Shown here piece by piece: positions 1-13,700 of a stretch of 64,000 nucleotides of DNA. The DNA lies in the NCBI GenBank assembly GCA_039566865.1, contig CM076954.1, forward strand, positions 17,198,001-17,262,000, read 5' to 3'. The translations under genes were made by a program, and so were the position numbers. Within the stretch, counting starts at the first letter, position 1; each line of letters begins with the position of its first letter. The notes beneath the pieces are model-generated. The model saw only the letters and a list, made by a program, of their open reading frames with translations, did no database searches and was not told the DNA's origin. This DNA is from Aurelia coerulea (lineage: Eukaryota; Cnidaria; Scyphozoa; Semaeostomeae; Ulmaridae).

Positions 1-1099
1 CAATATTATGATATATCAAACAATTTGAGTAATCAAATAATTGATACTCTGATGATTTTACTCTGATGATAGGAAGAGGGTAAGATAATAAATAGCAATT
101 GAATCATCACAAAATTGAAATTTTAATGCTTCCAATTCTGAAACAGTCTGAAACTTATTCTGAATTTGATCTGCAAAGACAATTGTTTGCAAAGACAAAG
201 ACAACGCTCGCCCGTTTCACCCTGTAGGTGAAATGCCATGCTTATTCATGAGTTTCTGAAAATTACCAAAAAGCAGTTATTGCCGTTGTCCATTCAGAAA
301 TAGTCATTGCAATTTCAATAGACAGCATCCTTCCCTTTCTTCCTTGTCTGTGAGTTTTTAGAGCCAACAAGAGAAGATTTCCAGACTGCATTGAGTTGCT
401 CTATCATTGAAAGGAACTTGCCCAGTACAAATAACATATTTTCTATAATTTGCTATCCATTTGTCCATCAAAGACATCTGCCATCATAAACAAAACGATT
501 TTAGTTCTTGATCCATAAATATCCGAGTTCTTTCGTTTGAAGCTGCTTCTTCTTGTCTCTTTCTTTCTGGCGGGTTGGAGAATTATTTGAAAACATGAAA
601 GCATCTCTTGTCCTTCACTGGCAGTAAAATGATCGCTAGTGCTCTGCATATTGGTTTATTGCTTCGTTTCCTATCAGAATTAAAAAGTTTTCTTGAAAGC
701 AAGCAGCAAGCAGACCACGCCGCTTCAAAACAATTTCTACGATCTACGGCATTTTCTAAATGTCATGGTTTTCAAGGCGCTGCTTACGTCACCAAAAACA
801 ATGAATTCGAAAAATTTGCCCAAATACGGATGAAAATCTCTTAAAATAAGACCATCACTCCTGTCAAATTGCGTGGAGTTTACCGGGAAGTTTAAATCAA
901 AACGATTTTAGTTTTAAACATTTCTTAGATAAATTCACTACCTATTAAGATTAAATTAACGCGGAAAAATCACACCGCATCACTGCAAGAAACGTTCAAA
1001 GTCGACGAAAATATTCACTTCCGGTCATTTTCCTATACATTTGTATAGGGGCATCAAAGCGAGGCTGAACTCCTCGAGAAAGGTGTTGTCGGGCGTGTA
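1..1099. other. No gene seen (left edge)
   Basis: AT-rich non-coding sequence. The short open frames here have no recognisable domain and no splice-site support. It is probably intron or 5' flank of the receptor kinase gene, whose first exons are not in the window. Confidence 0.4.
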
Positions 1100-1325
1100 T
1101 AGGGCGAAATTGATGTAAAGGCATTGAGACATGATAAGTAGATCTGCTTTTCCGTGTATCATGTGACCGATATGAGAAAGATTAATTATCACTTCCAACT
1201 AACCAAAACGATCTCCTGTTGCTCAATGCGTTTCATGTCACCAGTTTTATTTCAATAAATGTTAGCCAATCAGATGTGCCATTCAGAGCCACGAGTATGC
1301 ATATTCTGACCGATAGGGTATACCT
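1100..1325. repeat. Dispersed repeat, copy 1
   Basis: About 225 bp that recurs, diverged but collinear, at 10510-10720. Shared landmarks are a segment reading agatctgctttgccgtgtat with one mismatch, followed by catgtgacc, and near the end ttagccaatcagat and gatagggtata. No coding capacity. Class unknown. Confidence 0.6.
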
Positions 1326-2560
1326 TGCCGGCTTATACTGATTCAACTTCTTTAAGCTCACATTTAAAGACAAATGCCCGAGGTATATGGCAACTTAAGT
1401 TAGGGGCCTGGGCAATCTAAATACAGTCTATTTTATCCCATTGTATTTCAAGATCTCCAGAGATTATCAGATCAATTGGACAATGATGGCACTCAGCCAT
1501 CTTCTGTTCTATTTCTAAACAAGATTCTAGACTCCATATATTCGTCATTTGTCTTTAATGAATCAGTTTTATCTATGTGTTCAGTTGCATAAATATGAGC
1601 TGTTTCATATGGCTCTTTTCCTGCATCCTATGTCAAGATATGTCAATCAGCCACTCCTATGTTGCTCTTGAAAAAATTAAAGGCATTGAGTCCATATAAA
1701 TAGCTGAGCGTTAACGCTATCCTGAATTTTGCTGACAAACTGCTGACGGCCCTTTGTTATCGCATAATAGGCCAAAGTCATTAGCAGTGGAGACCAAAGG
1801 CTTCTTAATCCTTTGCATTATCCTCAAGAATTTCTTTGGTTTCATTTCAATAGCGATTAAATCACAACTTTTGTTTTATGATTGAAAAGAAGCTGATATT
1901 GGTCATGAACGCGCTATTTATGTGGACTCAGTGCCTTTAATTGCATGCAAAATGACCTTCTTTGAGGAATTCACTAGTTATCAAATATTTCTTGTTTCAG
2001 AAAATATAATATTCTGATAAAAGTCAATAAGATAATCTATGAAATCTACAGGGTGTCGAAGTACCCCCTTTTGACTGAAGAAAGTTGCAAAACACTAAGA
2101 TATCGGGAATTCCTGAGTCTACAGCTAAATCCTTTAATCTTCAACTTTAATGCAAGCAGCTTGCTTTTAAAAATCATCCATAAAACTCCAGAGATTGTGC
2201 GAAGTCAACATTTTGAGAGCACCTGAAACCAGAGGTTTTGAAAAATGGCCCAGTCAGGATTTGATATAATGGGTATTTTCCAAAGTGCCTGGCTGCAACC
2301 TTTTTCAGCGAATAGAATAAAAAAATGGTATGAATGATGAGCTCGAGCCACATTTCCAAAATAGGCATAAGCGTGCATTTGCTCCTTTTCTTCTCCTTTG
2401 GTCGGAATAACGTTTGCAATGAAATGCAATGCAAAGACTGATTCCTCAAGAGAAATGTAATATCAAAATTAATTGAAGCATCTCAAAGTGCAATTCTTTT
2501 CGAAGTAAAGCATGAAAAATGAAAGTCGAAAATTGCTTTGCAAACTGCCCGTGATATAAA
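1326..2560. other. No gene seen
   Basis: AT-rich sequence without a coherent coding frame. The 91- and 74-residue minus-strand frames at 2174-2449 show no family signature. Confidence 0.4.
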
Positions 2561-2565
2561 GTCGT

Positions 2566-3240
2566 AAGGTTCTTGAATTAGGGTGTCTGAACTTGGTTCT
2601 TGAATTCCGGTTCTTTAATTAGGGTGTCTAAACGTGGTTGCTATGTATGGAGTACCTTATTTTATGGAGTAGAGACATGGACTGTAACAACAACACTTGA
2701 GAAACGTCTTGAAGCACTTGAGATGTGGACGTATAGGAAAATGCTGAAATTGTCATGGACGGAGAAAGTGAAAAATGAGGAAGTTCTTCAACGAATGAAT
2801 GAAAAAAGAAAGCTGATCAATATCTTGAAGGACAGGAAACTGAAATATTTTGGGCATTTGATACGGCTAAATAACATATACAGAACACTGTTAGAAGGAT
2901 ATATAGATGGAAAGAGAGGCAGAGGTCGCCCAAGGATGAGTTGGTATGACAACATCAAGGAGTGGACTGGGATGCGGTATGAGAGGGCAACAAGAACTGC
3001 AATGGACCGAGACAAATGGAGAGCTACTGTGTCATCCAACGTCGAAAGATTTGGAACATAAAGAAGAAGAAGAAGAAACGTGGTTCTTGAATTCCGGATC
3101 TTGAATTAGAGTGTCTAAACTTGGTTCTTCAATTCTGGTTCTTTAATTAGGGTGTCTAAACTTGGTTCTTGAAGTCCGGTTCTTGAATTAGGGTCTCTTG
3201 CCTCTTGGTTCTTGTTCTTGGTTCCTAAATTAGGGACTGC
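2566..3240. repeat. Minisatellite, about 41-bp unit, split by a LINE
   Basis: Imperfect tandem units built on ggttcttgaattccggttct followed by ttaattagggtgtctaaac occur at 2566-2639 and resume at 3073-3235. Unit length is about 41 bp and later units drift in sequence. The array is interrupted by the RTE-type LINE fragment at 2640-3072, so the array predates that insertion. Confidence 0.75.
2640..3072 (+). mobile_element. 5'-truncated RTE-type LINE, 3' end
   Basis: Encodes about 139 residues (2642-3061, TAA stop) of the C-terminal part of an RTE-type endonuclease/reverse transcriptase, after the polymerase core. Visible blocks are FYGVETWT, LEALEMWTYRKMLKLSW, LKYFGHLIR and GKRGRGRPRMSW. The stop is followed at once by an (AAG)n tail, as is common for RTE 3' ends. 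A 10-bp target duplication, aaacgtggtt, flanks it (2630-2639 and 3073-3082). The open frame and exact duplication suggest recent arrival. It lacks endonuclease and polymerase domains and cannot move on its own. Confidence 0.85.
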
Positions 3241-4472
3241 CAGAAAAAAAACAATAATCAATGACTGCCAGAAAAACTGCCAGAAAATTTCTAAATGAAG
3301 ACAAATTTGTATGAATTTAGATAGGCACATGTGTACGCAAGAACTTTACTACTAATATGGCTCCAATTAGTACCGTTTATTTAGAAATTCCGCTCTGAAG
3401 TACGACGCGCCTTTGTTAGCAAAAGTGTAACTTGACCTATGCAGCTACTGTAATGGCACTAAATCTTCATTTTCTGACAAAGTGACACAACTCTATATTA
3501 AATCACGTGGTGTAATAACAGGAAAAACGCAAATTTAGGCCTATTTTATCGTTTCCATAATTCTTCCCCTCCAAGCAATATTGATTTGAAAGATTATTGT
3601 CCCAGCAGCAATCCCTCAGAGTAGCGGGAAAGGGGAAAATCGAAAAAAAGGGAGAAACTAGAAACGGTGAACCAAGACTTTGGCAGGTATTGCATTGCAG
3701 CATGGAACTGACTACTTATGTCCAAATTTCCGCTTCGTTGATTGGATTGGATTGGATGACGGCACTACGCTTCAAGTCAATCTGATAATCAAACTGACCG
3801 AAAATCCGGCCAAAATCACCAAGAATTTGGCACGACCAATCAGATTGCAGGATCTCCAATTTGTGATCTGATTTGTCGAGAGAGAATCTTTGCTAAGCGA
3901 CGTTGCGACCTATGCTTGCGAAAAATCGACAACAAGATATGATTCTATTTTCCGGCTTTTCCTGCTGCTAAGCTTCTAGCCCCCGAACCTTTCAATAAAC
4001 GTGGTGGACATGGTAGACAACAACAACACAAATCAAAAGACATTCTTGATGATTTGCTGACCATGATTAGAACATGATATGATATTCTGCGGAACCAGAA
4101 TGATCATTTCGAGGCTGACATCAACTGGCCGATTGTTCGAATAGTTTGATTATGAGTTGTAGTTGTAGCACCCATCAGTCTATAAATAGCGATAACTTCG
4201 AACGTGTAATCAGTCTATTGCAGCATTGCATTCATTGCAGATAGACCATGTGGAAAATGTCTGTAAAAATCTGAAAATCGAAATTCTCCTGCTTCAGATT
4301 CTCTAGTATTGTCTGTCATCTGTCAAGACTGTAAATCCGGGGAATGGGCCAAAATTTCTATTTGCTATGGTCTTTATGCAACGTGACTGGCCAAGTTCAC
4401 GGGAGCGTGACACGTTGTTATTTAATGAAGAAGTTTGACCGTTTACTAACTCTGTTTGCTTATCCTTCAAAG
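3241..4472. other. No gene seen upstream of the first FN3 exon
   Basis: Probably the intron before the first FN3 exon. Short frames on both strands at 3503-3871 overlap one another and match nothing I recognise. I did not find an earlier FN3 or signal-peptide exon. Confidence 0.4.
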
Positions 4473-4793
4473 TTCTTCCACGAAAACCGACGAATGTGGC
4501 TACAACTGACTTGACAAACACATCTGTTAGAATAACTTGGCAATCAAGGAAATCAAATTCCACTGTACGGTACACTATTGAATGTAGCACTGCTGAAAAT
4601 GGTTTGGCAGCATGCAAAGGTATCCTGTACTCACCAGAAGCTAAAAACATTACTTCAAGACAAGTTGATCTCAGAAAACTTCACCCATATACCAATTACA
4701 AATTTACAATCTACGCCAAAAATGCTGCTTCAAGGAACCTCCCGAAGAAGTATTGGCCAAATGAAACAATTGCTTTTATGACGCGTCCTGGGC
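4473..4793 (+). CDS. RTK exon: FN3 domain
   Basis: A phase 1-1 exon of 321 nt, the classic module for one extracellular FN3 domain. The fold signature is visible: a proline-rich start (LPRKPTNV), the core tryptophan in RITWQSR, then LRKLHPYTNYKFTIYAKN matching the FN3 L-x-P-x-T-x-Y-x-F pattern. Acceptor ccttcaaag, donor gtaagt. It may not be the first FN3 domain, since the upstream gene is outside the window. Confidence 0.85.
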
Positions 4794-7700
4794 GTAAGTA
4801 TCCTTATCTGTCTTCTCCTTTGTTTGGTTGTGAGCTGCATTTACGAAATATTCATCGTTGATAATGTCATGAAAAAGTATTGCTCGTGAGAGTAAATAGT
4901 ATGCCTTGTCCGAAGCAATTAATCTTTATGTTGCTCTGTGCGTCCTTTGATATTCAACGAGAAGATCTTGTCGCTGGAGTCCTTGCATTATATTACGCAG
5001 CTTTTACTGTATGGTGACAAAGACTTCCCAAATGACATCAATAGAAACCTTCTTGAGTTAACTCTACATTTTACCCATGAAACCTCATCTCCGACAGAAA
5101 GATGAGAAAGATGATCTCCGACATCTCCGACGATTCCGACTTTTCGGTTTTACCCTTTGCTTCCGAGCAGAGATCAAACGATCAAAATTTACCCTGGAGC
5201 TTTATTTAACGAAATGTCTATTGGCAAGACTTTTCTCCCGTTCTTGCTCATCTGTGTTTCTCTTTAATAATGACTTAATTCTTTTCACTCATAGTTCCAT
5301 CTGAAGTTGGCAGTTTTCTGTACAAGGTGGAAAGGAAAACACTGACTCTAAGCTGGCAGGCACCTCCTTTCAAACGGGATGCTGTGGTTTACTATGAAAC
5401 AAAGTGTGATGGAATGAAAATGAAAAGAACATTTTATCCGTATATAACGATGTCCATTCAAAAACAGGACGCTATTACCTGTGAAGTAAGTTTTTCAAGT
5501 AATTTATCTCAGTCCGAGGCAAATTCATAATGATACTAATAATTTCTTTATTTTAGGTTGGCTTCTTGCCCAGGGGGGGGGGTACTCATATCTTTTCATA
5601 TCTTTTTCCGTACGGGGTTGTGCCGCTGAGCAGGGTATCATTTTCAAGATTTCTACCCCGGAACAGGGTATCCCCTATCACTTTTGTATAGTCGGCTCCA
5701 TGACTGGTCCATATTTTCTATAATCGACTCCATATAACGTCGTTGTAAGCCATTTCCACTCCGCGAATGTGATTTAAATCATTCGGATGGCAAAATTTGG
5801 CATTGCATGCCATATCTTAGGATCCAAGAAAACGTGCATTTTCAATACCATACCTGTCGTGTTTGGTTTTGGTGCCAAAATATTTATACCACTACGAAGG
5901 GTGGATGGAGTATCTTTCTTTACAAAGATTTGATTCATAAAACTTAGATTGAGATTCCTTTGAGTTTTAAACATTTCAGCCGCAAGCAACCAACTGTAAA
6001 TTTTTGTGGTGATAATAGGCTTTCATAGACTGGCTACACAGTTTCCGTGAGCTCCTTTGTACGGATGTGCCGTTAATACCAGGAACAACACAAAAATAGA
6101 AACTGAGGGACCAGTGTAGAGGGGGGTGACAGGGTAGTGGTACCATGGTACCAGAGGGGGTGGTACCTGGTACCAAATTCTAGAAAGATGGTGGAACCTG
6201 GTACCAAAAGTAGTGGTACCGGTACCCAGCCTATAGGAGTTGGTACCAACAAAATGTTTTGTCAATTGATGTTTTTGGAATTCTTTGAACAGCTTTTAAC
6301 AGTACAAACAAAGTTTCAGCTTAGCGGAAGCGATGCGACGTCTGCAACGTGCAGGTGCGCAATTGCGTTGTCTTGCAAGCACAGAGTTGTTGCTGTTGTT
6401 GTTATTACATCGATTATTTCCACATCAGTGGTTATTTCAGAGAGAGTACAATGCAATTTCGCGCCAAAAGACAACAGCAACCACTCCACAGTGTTCCAGG
6501 GCATGTAATTAATGTGAAAAATGAAAGTATCAGAATTATACCAAACTGATTTTTCTATTGTTCACCGTAGCCTGAGGTATATCAAGACGCAAAAAAATTT
6601 CAAATCGGACAATTTAGTGCTGAGAAAACATCATTTCAAGTTGGGCCTAAAAAGTGTACTTAAGGCTTCTTTCTAAGCACAGCAAGGCCACAAAGTAGCA
6701 CTAAGTTTCAAATTCAAATTTCTTGGCTTGCACTCACCCGATTTTCGTGATTTTTGTTTTGTTCAAAAGATTAAGCCTTGCAGAGTATGTAGTGAAAAAG
6801 TGGATTGAAAATTTTATTTTGGGATGCGGAAATTTTGCGAATTCATACTGGTAACTAAACGTTAAATAAACTAAAACTGAATCACGAAGCGCTTCTTCAA
6901 CATCAAACAAGAAGAATCTATGTTTCAGAATTCTCGGAAAGTCTATTGTAGAATCAGGTTTAAGCTATTGGCAACACGTTTGCAAAAGGGCTTAGTAGAA
7001 TAAGCTCTGAAATAATTTTGGCGAATTTTTCACGAAGACCAGTTTTGCGCCTTTTCAGAGTAGAAATTGCATTTTTTATGACGAAAATCTATTAGCAAAG
7101 CCAATATTTCATCATATCTCCACAGTTTCAAATACATGCTTTTTAGCAATAGAAGTATAAAGTCTTTTTACATAATTCACTAATTTTTAAGGTTTTGAAA
7201 ACATGCAGCCAATTCTACAATGATTTGTTATATCCCAAGGTGAAAAATGCACCTAGTAACATCGAAAAACAGAACAAACACCAAAATAGATACCTAATAT
7301 GATTAGGGAGTTGATCTCTAACCTCCTTTTGACTATAAGCGGGAAATATTTGTTTCATTGAACATCTAGTTCAGTCTATAGTACAGTGGCAAATACAGAC
7401 ATAATTTGCTAAAAAAGACTTCTTCTTCACTGGCCTTCGTGAAAAATTCGCCAAAATTAGTTGAGAGCTTATTCTACTTAGCCCTTTTGCAAAAATGTTC
7501 CCAATAGGTTAAACTTGATTCTGCAATAGGCTTTACGAGAGTTCTGAAACATAGATTTTTTGTTTTCAATGTAGAAGGAGCGTTTCGTGATTCAGTTTTA
7601 GTTTTTATGAACGATTGGTTACCATTATCCATTATGGATTTGAAAAATTTGCACATCCCAAGATGAAATTTTCAATCGACCTTTTAACTACATTTTCTGC

Positions 7701-10700
7701 AGGGTTCAATCTGTCAAACAAAACAAAGATCATGAAAATCGAGTGAGTGCAAGCCAAGAAATTTGAATTTGAAAGTTAGTGCTATTTTGTAGCCTTGCTG
7801 CGCTACAAAGAAGCCTGCAGTACACTTTTTAGGCCTAACTTGAAATGATATTTTCTCAGCACTAAATTGTCCGATTTGAAAAATTTTTGCGTCTTGATAT
7901 ACCTCAGGCTACGGTTGAATATAGAAAAATCAGTGTTGTACAATTCTGAAATTTTCATTTTTTGGCATTAATTACACTAAAATGGAAATCTGGATCACAG
8001 TGACTCTTTGGAATGGGATTGGATGAAGCTGTAGGCCATCACAACCACGAGAAGGATTCGAACAAGAAACAATGTCATCATCAAAGTTGTTCAGCTCCTC
8101 AAACACATTGCAATTTATACGTATTAACATTTCATTCTGAACAGTTGTTTTTGGGGCAGGAAAAGAAAAGCTCACAATCCTCCTTACTCTCTCCTTTCTT
8201 GTTTGAAATATTTGTTCATTCAAGTTGTCTATGGTGCCTTCGGTACGTTTTTAGAGGAGCTATTTTCACGACCTCTTTCGAGAACTCCTCGTAGATGGTA
8301 AACTATGTCTACATTATCAGCTATTATCTCCTTCGATCAAAATTGGGATTACGTGGTACCATTGCTTTCAATTTGGGTGGAACCTGGTACCATCAGGGGT
8401 GGAACCTGGTACCAAACCATGTGGTACCGGTACCAAAGACTCACCCCCCTCAGTGTAGCTACAGCTAGTTTAACAAATTCAAAGGATCGAGAGAGGCTTG
8501 AACAATACATTGAAAAACGTACCTCTCTTTCATTCAAGAAATTTAGGTCCCAAACTATCGAAAAGCTCAAATTAAAATGTAGTTCTATGATGACAGAGGA
8601 AACAACTCATCCTGCAGCACAAATGAGTTAGGAGAGGGTTGCCTGGTGAAGACCTAGTAAGCTATAGTTCCTTATAGAGGGGGCTTTGGGACTTAATGGG
8701 CAGCTTGTTTGGCCAGCTTTATCCTTCAGGTTTTTAACGTGCGGCTTTTCCAGTTTTGTGATTGTTCACGTGCTGCAAGTTTTGCCTATCTTCATCTCGG
8801 ATTTCCGGGTTTCTTTTCTAAAAAGCCATAGATTTTGTGGTTATGGAAAGCGAAAGAAGTTGGAGATAATCTAGAAATACTGGCGAAAATTGAGAGTTTT
8901 TACTTAAGAGTGCACTTTCGGATCTTGTGACTTTTTGCTTCAGGGTTGGTGGGTCTTTTGCAGATTATGGTCTGGTATGCAATTTTTATACTGGTAGTGG
9001 TCGTATTTAGATAGCATTTCATCTTTGTTGGGAACATTGACGAAGAAGTCAAAACTTATGTGATGTGGCCCAGTTCAGCTCTGTTTTAAAACTTGTAGCT
9101 TTAATGCTACATGTATTTTTTCTAATAAGAAACTGCCCATAAGAAACTCAACTGTCAGATTGCAAAAATATTAAGAAACTCCAGTACTAGGAAAATATAA
9201 GTTAAGAAACTATTTATTTTGATTTGAAAAAGGAAATCCTTGATATATTTTTTCTTTACTTTTACTTGTTTTCTCTATCATATTACTCGTAAGGTACTTG
9301 ACTAATGTCTAAATATTGGAAAACCTTGTTTTGAAATGTTCAAGAAGGCACAGCAGGGGCACAGGTAGTGAACATCAAGATTGTTATGGAGCCTCTAAGA
9401 AACTCGTAAGAAACTTTGAGTACTCGAAATCTGATAATGTTAAGGAACTTTCAATACTGGCCCAAATTCTTAGTTTCTTATAAAAAAATACGTGTATGCT
9501 GAAACAAAGTTTTGATATACACACAACATATTGCTCTTTGGTGTCAATCGTTTGTAAATCATCTTCCTAATTCCACAGGTACGAGCTACAAATACAGCTG
9601 GAAAAGGACCGTGGAGGACTAAAACTATCATACTGTCAGGTAAATTTACCTTGAGTCTTCACTCTTCACTTTCCTGTAAATTCTTTCCTTATTTGTGATA
9701 TATACGTGACCCCTGTTGCTCCATGCGAGACTTGGCCCAACCAAACTTCGTTTTTTTTTTTTTTTTTTTTTTTATACTCCTTAAAATCAACTACATTTAA
9801 CAGATAAACTAAACATAAGATAGAGTGTGCCACTCACAGTGAAAATGGACACATGGTCATCGAGTTCCCACTGTGAATAGCACTTACAATAGATAATTAA
9901 TAAATAGTATAGTTTATCAACACAACATTACCACAAAAACACTACATGACGAAGACGTAAACGAATGGGCGCTGCGATTTACTCAAAAATTTAAGGTAAC
10001 AATGCCCCCATCCCAACCAGAGCAGAGAGCAGAGCCACCCTAACTGAATCTTTTTGTTGCTTTCAAATATGCCATCGACGCTTCTAAAATTATACGATTT
10101 GCAACAACGGTTAAGTTGTTGCTTCCAAACAGTAACAGTTGGCATAAGGATTTTGAATCCATTGATGTAATATCAATCCCGGGAATGTCAGAAAGTTGAC
10201 CAAGGAGATCTCTTCGCATCGTGTCAAAACGAGGGCAGTGCAGGAGAAAGTGTTCATTATCCTCTACCGCTTCGCTCTTCTTCGTTCGATCGTTCGATCG
10301 ACCCACTGGTCTTCATTTACACATTGTAATATTTAGTGTGTTATTGCCCGTGGTAAATCTCGCAAATCTCCCTTCAAAGCAAGGGCGATATGAAATGTTT
10401 TGTTTGACTCCTTTCGGAGGCTGGATTCTTTTGTTTTGCAAAACTCATGCTTGCCATCGACAGGGATTGAACTTTTGAACTGATGCGTTATAGAGAAAAC
10501 AATGATAATATAGGCAAGGCAAAATTTGATTTTAAGGCATTGGGTCATGATAAATAGATCTGCTTTGCCGTGTATCATGTGACCGGTGTGAGAAAGATCA
10601 ATTATCAAGTCCAACAAACCCAAACGATCTCTATTGTGATCAGTTTTATTTCATTGGGTGTTAGCCAATCAGATTTGTCATTCAGAACCAAGAATATGCA

Positions 10701-13700
10701 AATTCCGACAGATAGGGTATACATAGACAGGTATCGTTCAATGGTTCTATCTTCAATCCACAAACAAATTATAATTGGGGTACCGCAGGGATCAATCATA
10801 GGCCCTCTCCTATGTATTCTCTTTTTCAACGATATTGCTTATTGTATCAAAGGTGCCAACATAATGAAATACGCAGACGATGCCGTTTTCTACGCAGCTA
10901 CGTAGCTGGTAAAGAGATCAAAGAAAAGAGTTTTTTTCATGTTTCTTATGTTTTTATTGATAGAAGTGTGGAGTAAATTTTGTTTCGTCTAAAGGGCTCC
11001 CAAATTGCTCAGTGAGATCTAAAGACAAGTAATAACATAATTCGCACTCGAAATAATGTCCAAACAGTGGCTATAACTGTACACTGTCAAACAATTTTTG
11101 AGTGAAATTGGAAAATTAAAGTTCTTCGTTACAAAAGTTTCTTAGCTTTTGCGATTCAGGTAGGGCATTTTCTTAACTTTCGAAAAATTGAGCCTATCGT
11201 TTCTTATAAGCAGTTTCTTATAAGAAAATAAGTGTATTAAAAACTAAGATGTTAATTTATCAGACAACGGTCAACTTGGATGAGAACATTTTGTTTGGTA
11301 ATTTGACTCATCTTAAGACCCAAAAATGAGAAAAATTCCTTCAAGCAGTTTATGCGGGGAATCAAGAATTCCACCTTCCATTCTGGTCTATTATTTATGT
11401 GCCATTGAAATAAAAACTCTATTTCGGAAACTCTCTGTTAAATTGAATTTAGATGTCAATGCCAGATAAATCATGGGACAAATTGGAATGTGGAATTCTC
11501 AATTCCAATACAAGCCCCTACAGGCATTTTTCTAATTTTTGGGTCCTAAAGATGAGTGAATTTATCAAGCAAAATTTTCTTGTCTAAGTTATCCTTTGAC
11601 TGACAGATTAAAATTTTTGTTTTGAATATCGGCCATATGCGTTTTATTCCACAGCACTTCAAACGTGTAAACTTTTTTTGACTCACCCGGTAGTAGTCCT
11701 GTTATCCCAACATATGAGTGTTAACGTGCCAAGTATTTTGGAAAATTTGTTAGCTTTTATTACGCAAGATTTTAATTGAAAGACGATATTATTTCATAAT
11801 AATCTTTATACTTCATCCTATAGTTGTTTCAAGAACAGATAAGATATGAAATAGACCAGATGAAAAGCATTTTTAACACATTGGAGTTATGTTTCACGTA
11901 CATATAAAGAGAGAATGAAAATCTAGTCCGATGAAATATTTCTAATACTCTTTATCAGTGATATGGTGGATTATATACTTTGTTCACTCTATTTTAGATG
12001 GCCTTAGTTCATTGGAAATAGGAGTAATATCAATGGCTGTTGTTTGTTTCATCATGCTGATCGTAAATGTAATTGTATGGAGAAGATCAAAGAAGCGAAG
12101 AAGATGGACATATAAAAATGATGATATAGTAAGATGACGATTGGCACTAAATCCTAACTAGCTAGCCAGCTTGGCACTTGACACGCTCTAAAACCAACCA
12201 AAGGAACGGAACACCGACAGTCAATTTTAGGCCATTTTTCAACGTACCACCCTTCACAAAAAAAATGATTGTACGGAAGGAAAATCAAAATGTTCAAACA
12301 ATTTCTTCGCAGACCTGTTCTGAATACTTAAATATGTTCACGGGGGCTAAGAATTATTTCAAAATCTGGAGAAATGGCAAAGTTTTGAATTTGACCACAC
12401 TGACCTCATTGTAGCTTGTCAAAGTAAAAACCTCAGTAAACACAGAAACGTATTCATGTGCATCTGGAGACTAAATACACGATCTGGATTTTTTTTAGCT
12501 TGAAGCTAACATGATAATTACCGAGGATTTTCAAGATCTGATGCTAAGGGGTAGGTGAGCAACAGGAAAAGTGCACTACTCAGGCCTAACAAAATATCAT
12601 ACCGTCGCTATAAGTAAGGACGAATAAACAGATACTTACATTTCTATCTTGCAAAAAGAGGACCATAAACTGGAAATATGAAGCAGCACAGATGCTAAAA
12701 GTACTTTAACTGGTTTGGATAGCAAAAACCTACTAACCATAATCTACAGCCAGTTTCTCCAACGGTTCAGTTCAGTTTCAGATAATTTAAATTCCATTAC
12801 ATACAATTTATAGTCCTAACTACTAACTATACAAACAAATAACTAAACTACAAAGATAAAAGATAAGTTACAAAAATTAATACAGTAATACCAAAACTTA
12901 ATACAATATACTAATACAAGGAGGAACTAAATAAATTGCATACAGGGAATTACTTAAAGGAGGAGCTCTCTCAATAGGTAAACTAATCGAGGAGAGAACC
13001 CCCCCTATCCTAAGATAATATCAGGTGTGTTTAGATGAATTTAAATACTTATGCATTTCATCAACAAATCGTTCAGATTTTCTCTTGCGACAACCATGTT
13101 GATAAAAAGGGCGCGGAAACTTCAATGATCAGCTACATGCTAGTCATCACCAAATAACATACAGTTCCAGCGTAATTTGAATGGATAGCAATAATCTCAA
13201 AAATGGCAAGATCCAACGAGGCCAGAACGAAAGATTTTGTGGTGTCCTCTTCGATAACCATTGCTCCCAGGAATGGGAACATCGAATTCCTTTTTTCCAA
13301 CTCTGCTCTCATCGCTGCGAGATCATAAGAGTGGAAATCAGCAATAACATCAGCCAAAACATCGTCTGAATTCATGAATCGTGTCCCTTACTTTTCAGCA
13401 CAAGAAATGGCTATCGCCTTTACTTACAGTGTAGCAGGTACATGAAATGAATATGAAATGCTAAATTTAATTTATGTGATGATATGATGACAACGAACGG
13501 AAGAAATGTGCATTTTGTTTTTAATGTGAAAAATTAGATTGACTATTTCTACGAAATAACATTTGAAATACAGTTTTACAGCTCCTTCATTTCAATTTCA
13601 CATTTTGTGTGGATATCATAGACTGATTACAATGAGACCCAGTAATCGCTATTCAAAACGAGGCTATTACACCAGACCGAGACCGCTCATACTGGGACTC

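Noticed and set aside
6137..6508. 123-residue ORF at the left end of the foldback
   Set aside because: Its start is translated GGTACC repeat (VPWYQRGWYLVP) and the rest is arm sequence; an inverted counterpart exists on the other strand.
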